This document shows positions 57,092 to 64,000 of a DNA stretch of 64,000 nt, in pieces (within the stretch, counting starts at the first letter, position 1; every line of letters begins with the position of its first letter). Origin of the DNA: Burkholderiales bacterium (GTDB taxonomy: Bacteria > Pseudomonadota > Gammaproteobacteria > Burkholderiales > Burkholderiaceae_E); NCBI GenBank assembly GCA_029977705.1, contig JAPOKJ010000016.1:1-64000 (forward strand). Direction: 5' to 3'. Position numbers and translations under genes: made by a program. A model generated the notes under the pieces. The model had not been told where the DNA came from. It worked only from the letters and a program-made list of their open reading frames with translations, and made no database searches.

Positions 57092-59153
57092 GCCTGCGGC
57101 CGCAGTCAGCGGTGGCGATGCCCAGGTGCACAGTGCCGAGGCAGGCGCTGCCGGGGCGGAAAATCCATCAGGCCCGGGTAAAGCGTTGCGGCCGGATGAA
57201 GGGTCACGGGGCCCACGCCGGGGTCCGCGCAACCGCCGCGGTCCGCGCGGTCGCCGCGATGAGCAGGGCAGCTCCGACAGCGCCTTGCCCGCCCAGGGTG
57301 TTCCAGCTCAGCCGGGAGGCGAAGACTTTGCAGCCTTTTCCCAGGATGCCGAGTCAGCGGCCGCAGCGCCGGGCGAGGGCGCTACGCCGGGCGAGGCACG
57401 TCGTGACGGTCAAGGCCCGCGGGGGCCTCGCCGTGAACGCGGTCCGCGCTTTGCCAACCGCGGCAAGCGGCCGCCAGGGCCTTATGGCGCTGGATCGCCC
57501 GACACCGATCTGGCGCCGGAGGTCGACAATGAACCGGTACCCCAGCTCCAGGTCGAGGCGCCGCTGGGCCTGTCGGTCGATGCCAGTGGCAAGCGCGGCC
57601 GCAGCGAGGCAAGCGAGTTTGACGAGAAGCTTCACAAGGTGCTGGCCGATGCCGGGATCGGTTCGCGCCGCGAGATGGAAGAGCTGATCCATGCCGGCCG
57701 CATCTCGGTCAATGGCAAGCCGGCCCATACCGGGCAGCGTGTCGGCGCCAACGACCAGATCAGGGTCAATGGCCGCACGCTCAAGCGCAAGAAGGTGGCC
57801 TTGCCGCCGCAGGTGCTCCTTTATCACAAGACCAGCAGCGAAATCTGCACCCGTGACGATCCGCAGCAGCGCAGCACCGTGTTCGATCGCCTGCCGCGCC
57901 TGAAGGGCGCGCGCTGGGTCTCGGTGGGGCGTCTGGATTACAACACCGAGGGCCTGCTGGTGTTCACCACCTCGGGAGACCTCGCCAACAAGCTGATGCA
58001 CCCGCGTTACGGCTGGGAGCGCGAGTACGCGGTGCGCGTGCTCGGCCGCATCGACGAGGCCGCCCGCGAGCGCCTGCTCCAGGGGATCCAGCTCGAGGAT
58101 GGCCTTGCCAAGGTCAACTCGATCGCTGAACTGGGCGGTGAGGCGGCCAATGCCTGGTACAAGGTCTGTATCTCGGAAGGGCGCAACCGCGAGGTGCGCC
58201 GCCTGATGGAAGCCGTCGGCGTGGTCGTCAGCCGGCTGGTGCGGGTACGCTTCGGTCCGATCGCCTTGCCGCCCGGATTGTCGCGGGGCCGCTGGGTCGA
58301 ACTGGGTACGGGTGATGTGGCCGAATTGCTGCGTCTGGTGCGCAAGCAGGTGATGCTGTCCGAGGGACGCGATCCGGCAGAGGTCGAGGCCTTGCTGGCT
58401 GCATCGCGCAACCGTGACGATGACGACGAAGACGAAGACCTCCTCGGGGCCGGTCTCGAGGATGGCCAGGAGGCCTTCTACGACGACGAACCGATCCCTG
58501 CCTATGTGGATGCCGGTGTCGTCGATGACACCGTTCCCGATCTGGTCGGCGAACAGGCCGAGGATGACTGGCAGCCACGCTCGGCCAACGCCCATCTCGA
58601 GGGCATCAGCCGTGCAGTCCGCAAGGGCGAGAAAGGCAAGGGCGGCGCCAAATCGGCACGCGGTCCGCGCTCGCGCGGCGCCTTCGCCGGGGCCATGTCG
58701 GTGGGTGTCTCGGCCGATGGCCGGATTGCCGGTTTCGGCTCTGGCGCGGGCGGCGCCCGCAAGAACAAGCGGGGCGGGGCCGGCAAACCCTGGGGTGATG
58801 CCGCTGGCGGCGCCTGGAGCGGCGGGCCGATGGGTCCCTCTGGTCTGACCACGGGCGCGCCGGAGGGCGGCGGCCCCCGTCAAGGGCGTGGTCCCCGGCC
58901 CAAGGGGCCTGGAAAGCCGGGAGCCGGTGGACCGATGGGCCAGGGCCGGCGCGCAGGACCCCCAGGCAAACCGGGACAGCGCAAGGGGCCGGGTGGCAAG
59001 GGAGGGCCTGCTGGTGGGCCGGCGCCTGCCTCGGGTGCTGCGACTGGGCCGGCCGGTGGTGGACGTGGCAAGCCGCGCCGCGGACGCCGTGGTGGCCAGG
59101 GTGGCGGCGGAAATGTCGGTTCAGCGCCACCGGGTGGGGGCGAAAACCACTGA
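57051..59153 (+). CDS. rluB: 23S rRNA pseudouridine-2605 synthase RluB with long disordered extensions
   Basis: 700 residues, against about 290 in E. coli. It makes pseudouridine 2605 in 23S rRNA. The S4 RNA-binding domain starts near residue 192 ([31 protein letters not shown]), and the catalytic Asp is at about residue 296 in [15 protein letters not shown]. The first 190 residues are RG/GP-rich ([17 protein letters not shown]), and the last 250 start with an acidic run (DDDDEDED) and turn into Gly/Pro/Lys/Arg repeats. The ATG at 57051 lies within scpB. Confidence 0.95.
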   Translation: MNQSDPLDPNHKPEPAAAVSGGDAQVHSAEAGAAGAENPSGPGKALRPDEGSRGPRRGPRNRRGPRGRRDEQGSSDSALPAQGVPAQPGGEDFAAFSQDAESAAAAPGEGATPGEARRDGQGPRGPRRERGPRFANRGKRPPGPYGAGSPDTDLAPEVDNEPVPQLQVEAPLGLSVDASGKRGRSEASEFDEKLHKVLADAGIGSRREMEELIHAGRISVNGKPAHTGQRVGANDQIRVNGRTLKRKKVALPPQVLLYHKTSSEICTRDDPQQRSTVFDRLPRLKGARWVSVGRLDYNTEGLLVFTTSGDLANKLMHPRYGWEREYAVRVLGRIDEAARERLLQGIQLEDGLAKVNSIAELGGEAANAWYKVCISEGRNREVRRLMEAVGVVVSRLVRVRFGPIALPPGLSRGRWVELGTGDVAELLRLVRKQVMLSEGRDPAEVEALLAASRNRDDDDEDEDLLGAGLEDGQEAFYDDEPIPAYVDAGVVDDTVPDLVGEQAEDDWQPRSANAHLEGISRAVRKGEKGKGGAKSARGPRSRGAFAGAMSVGVSADGRIAGFGSGAGGARKNKRGGAGKPWGDAAGGAWSGGPMGPSGLTTGAPEGGGPRQGRGPRPKGPGKPGAGGPMGQGRRAGPPGKPGQRKGPGGKGGPAGGPAPASGAATGPAGGGRGKPRRGRRGGQGGGGNVGSAPPGGGENH

Positions 59154-59202
59154 TTCCCCGGTGGACTGCTTGAAAAACACAAATTTTTCAGCATTTACGG
59201 GC

Positions 59203-59208
59203 TATAAT
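59203..59208 (+). promoter_or_regulatory. -10 box of the rimP-nusA-infB operon
   Basis: A perfect TATAAT stands 335 bp before the rimP start. The -35 region at 16-18 bp spacing is poor; TTGAAA at 59170-59175 is 27 bp away. Transcription would start near 59215. Confidence 0.6.
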
Positions 59209-59214
59209 CGAAGG

Positions 59215-59509
59215 CTAGCGACAAATCCGATCATTGGATCTGTGGCCTGGCAGTGGTCGGGCGGCTCCGTAGAGGGGCTCCGATTCAGTTCCCCGGACAA
59301 TCCGTCCGGTGGGCCCCGCGCCTGGCACCCGAACCAGCGATCGGCAGATCCGATCATGCTTGAAAGCACTTGTCTGCAGGTGGTCTGAACCCAAGGGTTC
59401 GTCCTGTTGCAAGGTTTGCGGCTCCCGGGCACGCCCGCACGGGTGCCGATCGGTTCTGGTGGCGAGTTCAAATTCTAAGAAATGGGCTCTATCAAGCCCA
59501 TTTTTTTTT
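59215..59509 (+). promoter_or_regulatory. structured leader and attenuator of the rimP-nusA-infB operon
   Basis: Between the -10 box and rimP lies about 295 nt of non-coding, strongly structured sequence that ends in a Rho-independent terminator (59480-59509). CGATCGGCA (59338-59346) can pair with TGCCGATCG (59444-59452), extended by GAAC/GTTC. GAACC-CAAG-GGTTC forms a tetraloop hairpin at 59387-59400. ATCCGATCAT is repeated at 59225 and 59348. Regulation of this operon by premature termination and NusA is known in enterobacteria; here it is inferred. A short stand-alone RNA (6S-like) is an alternative reading. Confidence 0.55.
59480..59509 (+). terminator. strong terminator inside the rimP leader
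   Basis: AAATGGGCT (59480-59488) pairs with AGCCCATTT (59495-59503) across a 6-nt loop, with nine T in a row at 59501-59509. It lies 33 bp before the rimP start, so it must be read through for the operon to be expressed. Confidence 0.92.
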
Positions 59510-59542
59510 GTTCATCCGGTTCTTAAAAGGTCAGACGACAGA

Positions 59543-60223
59543 TTGGCGGCCATTGACAGCATCATCGAGACCTGTGTCCAGGGCATGGGCTACGAACTTG
59601 TGGACCTTGAGTTCGCAGGTCGGGGGCTGTTGCGCGTCTCGATCGATCTGAAGGACAGCGATCCGCGCGCGCTGTTGCCGATTGCCGATGATTCGATCCG
59701 GCGCGTGACGCTCGAGGATTGCGAGTCGGTCAATCGTCAATTGACCCATGTGCTGATGGTCGAGGACATCGATTACCAGCGCCTGGAGATCGCCTCACCG
59801 GGGCTCGATCGGCCGCTGCGCACGCTGCAGGATTTTCGCCGCTTTGCCGGCTTCACCGTGGCCCTGAAGCTGCGCATGCCCTTCAAGGGCCGGCGTTCGT
59901 ACCAGGGCGTGCTGTCGGTCGATGAGACCGGGCAACTGGCGCTCGAGCTCGATGCCGAGCCCCTGCATGGCGTGACCGGCAAGCAGCAGGCCAAGGCGCT
60001 TGCCGCCAAGGGGCGCGCCGGCAAGGCCGCACCGGTCGCCAAGGCGCCGAGCAAGTCGGCATTGAAAAAGGCGGCAGCACTTGAAGCGCGCAAGCAGATG
60101 CTGGCGCAACGTTTTGTCCAGGACGGCAGCTTGCCGGGCCTGAAGGGTGATGAAGAATTCGTGACCCGGCTGGAGTTCAGTCTCGACGAGATCGAGAAGG
60201 CCCGGCTGGTTCCCGTGGTGTAA
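59543..60223 (+). CDS. rimP: ribosome maturation factor RimP
   Basis: 226 residues from the TTG at 59543, where family similarity begins (AAIDSIIETCVQGMGYELVDLEFAGRGLLRVSIDL); upstream the frame is open but runs through the terminator. RimP assists 30S maturation. DDSIRRVTLEDCESVNRQLTHVLMVEDIDYQRLEIASPGLDRPLRTLQDFRRFAG is diagnostic. The C-terminal SH3-like half has an inserted Ala/Lys-rich stretch (KQQAKALAAKGRAGKAAPVAKAPSKSALKKAAALEARKQ), which makes it longer than E. coli RimP (150 aa). It lies 18 bp before nusA. Confidence 0.93.
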   Translation: MAAIDSIIETCVQGMGYELVDLEFAGRGLLRVSIDLKDSDPRALLPIADDSIRRVTLEDCESVNRQLTHVLMVEDIDYQRLEIASPGLDRPLRTLQDFRRFAGFTVALKLRMPFKGRRSYQGVLSVDETGQLALELDAEPLHGVTGKQQAKALAAKGRAGKAAPVAKAPSKSALKKAAALEARKQMLAQRFVQDGSLPGLKGDEEFVTRLEFSLDEIEKARLVPVV

Positions 60224-60241
60224 ACGATTGGAGAAGAAAAG

Positions 60242-61726
60242 ATGAGCCGTGAGGTTTTGCTTTTGGTCGATGCCCTGGCGCGCGAGAAGAACGTGCAGCG
60301 CGAGATTGTGTTTCAGGCGCTGGAAGGCGCGCTGGCCTCGGCGACCAAGAAACGCTTCGTGGATGAAACCGATGTGCGGGTGTCGATCGATCGCGAGAGC
60401 GGCGAGTACGACGCGTTCCGCCGCTGGCAGGTCGTACCCGACGGGGAACTCGAAGACCACGACTTGCAGATCATTCTCACCGAGGCGCGCAAGAAGGTGC
60501 CCGATGTCCAGATCGGCGATTTCATCGAGGAAGAGCTCGAGCCGGCCGAGCTGGGCCGTATCGGCGCCCAGGCCGCCAAGCAGGTGATCCTGCAACGCAT
60601 CCGCGATGCCGAGCGCGAGCAGATCATCAACGACTTCATGCAGCGCGGCGACATGATCCTGAACGGCACCGTCAAACGGGTCGACCGCGAAGGTCTGGTG
60701 GTCGAGGCCGGCAAGATCGAGGGGCGCCTGTCCCGCGACCAGATGATCCCCAAGGAAAACCTGCGGGTCAGCGACCGGGTGCGCGCCTATGTGCTGCGCC
60801 CGAACCTGGAAGGCCGCGGTCCGCAACTGATCCTCTCGCGCACCTCGCCCGAGTTCATCAAGTACCTGTTCTCGGTCGAAGTGCCCGAGATCGAGCAGGG
60901 TCTGCTCGAGATCAAGGCGGCTGCCCGCGACCCTGGCGTTCGCGCCAAGATCGCCGTTCACACCACCGATCGCCGTATCGATCCGATCGGCACCTGCGTG
61001 GGGGTGCGCGGCTCGCGTGTCCAGGCCGTCACCGGCGAGTTGGGCGGCGAGCGGGTCGACATCGTGCTGTGGTCGGAGGATCCGGCCCAGTTCGTGATCG
61101 GTGCGCTGGCACCGGCCAACGTCTCGTCGATCGTGGTCGATGAGGACAAGCACAGCATGGATGTGGTGGTTGACGAGGACAATCTGGCGCTGGCCATCGG
61201 TGCGGGGGGGCGCAATGTGCGGCTGGCCTCCGAGCTGACCGGCTGGCAGATCAACATCATGTCGGCCGAGCAAAGTGCCGAGAAGGCCCAGACCGAGCGC
61301 AATGCGATTCGCGCGCTGTTCATCGACAAGCTCGATGTCGACGAGGAAGTGGCCGACATCCTGATCGATGAAGGGTTCACCAACCTCGAGGAAGTCGCCT
61401 ACGTGCCGGTCAACGAGATGCTCGAGATCGAAGCCTTCGATGAAGACACGGTGACCGAACTGCGTACCCGCGCCCGCAATGCCTTGCTGACCGAGGCCAT
61501 TGCCACGGAAGAGAAGATCGACGCAGCCTCGCAGGACCTGCTGTCGCTGGAAGGGGTGGATTCGGAACTGGTCGCCAGGCTGGCCGATGCCAATGTGCAC
61601 ACCCGCGACGACCTGGCCGAGTTGGCGGTCGATGAACTGGTCGAGGCCACGGGTATCGACGCCGAGCGTGCCAAGGACCTGATCATGAAGGCCCGCGCTC
61701 ACTGGTTCACGAACGAGACGGCGTAA
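60242..61726 (+). CDS. nusA: transcription termination/antitermination factor NusA
   Basis: 494 residues, close to 495 in E. coli. The N-terminal RNA-polymerase-binding domain ([39 protein letters not shown]), the S1 domain ([32 protein letters not shown]), KH1 and KH2 ([53 protein letters not shown]) and two acidic repeats at the C-terminus, which bind the alpha subunit in E. coli, are all present. It may control its own operon through the leader terminator. Confidence 0.98.
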   Translation: MSREVLLLVDALAREKNVQREIVFQALEGALASATKKRFVDETDVRVSIDRESGEYDAFRRWQVVPDGELEDHDLQIILTEARKKVPDVQIGDFIEEELEPAELGRIGAQAAKQVILQRIRDAEREQIINDFMQRGDMILNGTVKRVDREGLVVEAGKIEGRLSRDQMIPKENLRVSDRVRAYVLRPNLEGRGPQLILSRTSPEFIKYLFSVEVPEIEQGLLEIKAAARDPGVRAKIAVHTTDRRIDPIGTCVGVRGSRVQAVTGELGGERVDIVLWSEDPAQFVIGALAPANVSSIVVDEDKHSMDVVVDEDNLALAIGAGGRNVRLASELTGWQINIMSAEQSAEKAQTERNAIRALFIDKLDVDEEVADILIDEGFTNLEEVAYVPVNEMLEIEAFDEDTVTELRTRARNALLTEAIATEEKIDAASQDLLSLEGVDSELVARLADANVHTRDDLAELAVDELVEATGIDAERAKDLIMKARAHWFTNETA

Positions 61727-61753
61727 AGCCCAAGGGATAACGGAGTCCGCTGA

Positions 61754-64000
61754 ATGACAAACACGAGCAATACGGTTGCAAGCTTTGCAGCCGAATTGAA
61801 AATGCCGGCCGATGCCTTGCTGGAGCAGTTCAAGACGGCAGGTGTCCACAAGCAGGCCGCCAGCGATCCGGTCAGCGAGCAGGACAAGGAAAGCCTGCTG
61901 GCGGCCCTGCGTCGCGCGCATGGCGGTGCCGATGCGCCCAAGCGCAAGATCACCCTGACCAAGAAGTCGACCTCCGAAATCAAGCAGGCCGATGCGAGCG
62001 GCAAGGCCCGCACCATCCAGGTGGAGGTGCGCAAGAAGCGCGTCTTCATCAAGCGTGATCCCTCCGAGGCGGGCGGCGACGAGGCCGCGGCTCAGGAGCA
62101 GGCCGACGAGGTCATCCAGGATGGGCAGGCCAACGCTTCACCGGTGATCGACGAGCAAACCCTGGCCCAGCGTGAGGAAGAGGCACTTCGCCAGCGCGAG
62201 TTGCTGGAGCGGCAGGCTGCCGAGCTCAAGGAGAAACAGGAGCGTCTGGAGCGCGAACGTCAGCGTGAACAGGAAGCAGCGGCCGAGGCCGAGCGCCGCG
62301 AGGCCCAGGCCCGCCTCGAGCAGGAGCGTCTGTCACAGCTCAAGGCAGAGCAGGAAAAGCAGCATGCAGCCGCCGATGCCACTGTGGCTCAGACCTCGAA
62401 CCAGGTCGATGCCGGCAAGGCCAATGCCGAAGCCGCTGCCGCGGCCGAGGCTGCTGCGGCGGCAGCCGCTGCAGCGGCCAAGAAGGCGGCAGAAGATTCA
62501 CTGGCCCAGCAGCGCGCCCGTCGCGCTGTCGAGGACGAGGTCGCAGCCATCAATCGTCTGATGGCGGCAAGTCGTCGCCCTCAGCCCAAGAAGGTTGAGG
62601 AGCCCGCCCCTGTGGTGGCCGCCAAGCCGGCTGTTGCCGCCAAGGACGCCAAGGGTGTCTCCGGCACCCTGCACCGGGCACCGGGCGCCAAGCCTGGCCA
62701 GCCTTCGACCGCCCCGGCCGCTGGTGCCGGCGCGGGCGACAAGAAGCACGTCAAGGCCGAGAAGCTGTCCTCCACCTGGTCCGAAGAGGCGCAGAAAAAG
62801 CGGGCCGCGACCAAGGGCCGAAATGAAGGCGGCGGTGGCGATCGCGGCGGCTGGCGGGGTCCCAAGTCACGCGGTGGCAAGCACCACCGGGGTGGCGATG
62901 ATCAGGACGTCCAGCAGACGCAGGAATTCGTGGTCAAGGAAGTCCATGTGCCCGAGACCATCACCGTGGCCGATCTGGCTCACAAGATGTCGGTGAAGGC
63001 GGCCGAGGTGATCAAGTCCCTGATGAAGATGGGCCAGATGGTCACCATCAACCAGGTGCTCGATCAGGACACCGCGATGATCGTGGTCGAGGAACTCGGC
63101 CACAAGGCAGTGGCCGCCAAGCTGGATGACCCGGAGGCCTTCATCGAAGAGACCCAGGGTGCCCAGGTGTTCGAGTCCATGACCCGTCCGCCGGTCGTCA
63201 CGGTCATGGGTCACGTCGACCACGGCAAGACCTCGCTGCTCGACTACATCCGCCGTACCAAGGTGGCTGCAGGCGAGGCTGGCGGCATCACCCAGCACAT
63301 CGGCGCCTATCACGTCGAAACCCAGCGTGGCGTCGTCACCTTCCTGGACACCCCCGGCCACGAGGCCTTCTCGGCCATGCGGGCGCGCGGTGCCAAGGCG
63401 ACCGACATCGTCATCCTGGTGGTGGCGGCCGATGACGGCGTCATGCCCCAGACCAAGGAAGCCATTGCCCATGCGCGCGCCGCCGGCGTGCCGATCGTGG
63501 TGGCGATGAACAAGATCGACAAGCCCGAGGCCAATCCGGACCGTGTCAAGCAGGACCTGACGGCCAACGAGGTGCTGATCGAGGAATACGGTGGCGATGT
63601 GCCGCTGGTACCGGTGTCGGCCAAGACCGGCCAAGGCATCGACGAGTTGCTCGAGAACGTGCTGCTGCAGGCCGAGGTGCTCGAGTTGAAGGCACCCAAG
63701 GACGGCCCCGCACGCGGCATGGTCATCGAGGCGCGCCTGGACAAGGGACGTGGTCCGGTGGCCACGGTGCTGGTGCAGGCCGGTACGCTCAAGCGCGGCG
63801 ATGTGCTGCTGGCCGGTGCGGCCTTCGGACGGGTACGCGCCATGCTTGATGAGGCAGGTCGTCCCATCGAAGAGGCCGGGCCTTCGATTCCCGTCGAGAT
63901 CCAGGGCTTGCAGGAAGTGCCAGCCGCTGGCGAGGAAGTCAATGTCCTCAGCGATGAGCGCAAGGCACGCGAGATCGCGCTGTTCCGCCAGGGCAAGTTC
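61754..64000 (+). CDS. infB: translation initiation factor IF-2 (3' end beyond the window)
   Basis: 749 residues visible from the ATG at 61754, no stop before the edge. It brings fMet-tRNA to the 30S subunit. The N-terminal helical subdomain ([27 protein letters not shown]) and a long Ala/Glu/Gln-rich coiled stretch (about 135-260) precede the GTPase domain, with G1 GHVDHGKT at 486-493, G3 DTPGHEAF and G4 NKID. The EF-Tu-like domain II begins before the window ends. Operon: rimP-nusA-infB. Confidence 0.98.
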   Translation, partial: MTNTSNTVASFAAELKMPADALLEQFKTAGVHKQAASDPVSEQDKESLLAALRRAHGGADAPKRKITLTKKSTSEIKQADASGKARTIQVEVRKKRVFIKRDPSEAGGDEAAAQEQADEVIQDGQANASPVIDEQTLAQREEEALRQRELLERQAAELKEKQERLERERQREQEAAAEAERREAQARLEQERLSQLKAEQEKQHAAADATVAQTSNQVDAGKANAEAAAAAEAAAAAAAAAAKKAAEDSLAQQRARRAVEDEVAAINRLMAASRRPQPKKVEEPAPVVAAKPAVAAKDAKGVSGTLHRAPGAKPGQPSTAPAAGAGAGDKKHVKAEKLSSTWSEEAQKKRAATKGRNEGGGGDRGGWRGPKSRGGKHHRGGDDQDVQQTQEFVVKEVHVPETITVADLAHKMSVKAAEVIKSLMKMGQMVTINQVLDQDTAMIVVEELGHKAVAAKLDDPEAFIEETQGAQVFESMTRPPVVTVMGHVDHGKTSLLDYIRRTKVAAGEAGGITQHIGAYHVETQRGVVTFLDTPGHEAFSAMRARGAKATDIVILVVAADDGVMPQTKEAIAHARAAGVPIVVAMNKIDKPEANPDRVKQDLTANEVLIEEYGGDVPLVPVSAKTGQGIDELLENVLLQAEVLELKAPKDGPARGMVIEARLDKGRGPVATVLVQAGTLKRGDVLLAGAAFGRVRAMLDEAGRPIEEAGPSIPVEIQGLQEVPAAGEEVNVLSDERKAREIALFRQGKF

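Noticed and set aside
59215-59480. tmRNA, RNase P RNA or 4.5S RNA in the rimP leader
   Set aside because: None of their conserved cores (tRNA-like acceptor end with tag frame, the GAGGAAAGTCC region, the GGAAGGAAGCAGCC loop) is present.

Overview
The window looks like chromosomal core DNA of a high-GC betaproteobacterium, most likely of the order Burkholderiales. This rests on GC-rich coding on both strands, a DUF2863 gene, a polyhydroxyalkanoate phasin, a pyrG-kdsA-DUF1330-eno-ftsB string, an aat-bpt-pyrD string, a split lipid A aminoarabinose (arn) operon and a rimP-nusA-infB operon. I see no insertion sequence, prophage, CRISPR array or rRNA. Species cannot be fixed from the sequence alone.

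Left part, minus strand (1-7.7 kb): the start of a probable ABC permease, a polyamine-type solute-binding protein and its ATPase behind a paired TGTACA operator; glycerol kinase; then the SOS group lexA-imuA-imuB behind a good LexA box, without an adjacent dnaE2. From 8 to 16 kb: a glycine-rich RRM protein, a beta-hydroxyacid dehydrogenase, ETF-ubiquinone oxidoreductase with both subunits of a succinyl-CoA:3-ketoacid CoA-transferase on the minus strand, and a plus-strand SDR / cytochrome P450 / hot-dog thioesterase operon that ends in a degenerate histidine-kinase-like gene.

16-25 kb is central metabolism: pyrG, kdsA (metal-dependent type), a DUF1330 protein, enolase and ftsB, followed by Hsp33, an S41 lipoprotein-like protease, DUF2863 and an exported thioredoxin-like protein. 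25.3-32.9 kb holds rpiA overlapping the aminoarabinose pathway: arnT, arnB, arnC, separate formyltransferase and decarboxylase genes (both halves of ArnA) and arnD, with no arnE/arnF. Together with kdsA this points to L-Ara4N-modified lipopolysaccharide.

33-46 kb: yggX and argA on the minus strand, hrpA divergent from argA across a shared TATAAT-type palindrome, an unknown gene, then a tightly coupled run of beta-propeller protein, atypical polysaccharide deacetylase, fatty-acid-hydroxylase-type membrane protein, EI24-type membrane protein and MoaB-like protein. A phasin (minus) and a class II histone deacetylase homologue (plus) flank a region with four evenly spaced TGCANCGC motifs.

46-55 kb: nitroreductase, D-Ala-D-Ala endopeptidase PBP7, and an IclR regulator divergent from a cobalt-type nitrile hydratase operon whose last gene overlaps pyrD tail to tail. 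The minus-strand string nudix-aat-bpt-pyrD carries both bacterial N-degron transferases. The initiator tRNA follows with a clear promoter and terminator, then an acyl-CoA dehydrogenase and a DUF4337 protein. 56-64 kb: scpB and a very long RluB, then a promoter, a structured leader with a strong internal terminator, and rimP-nusA-infB (infB runs off the right edge).
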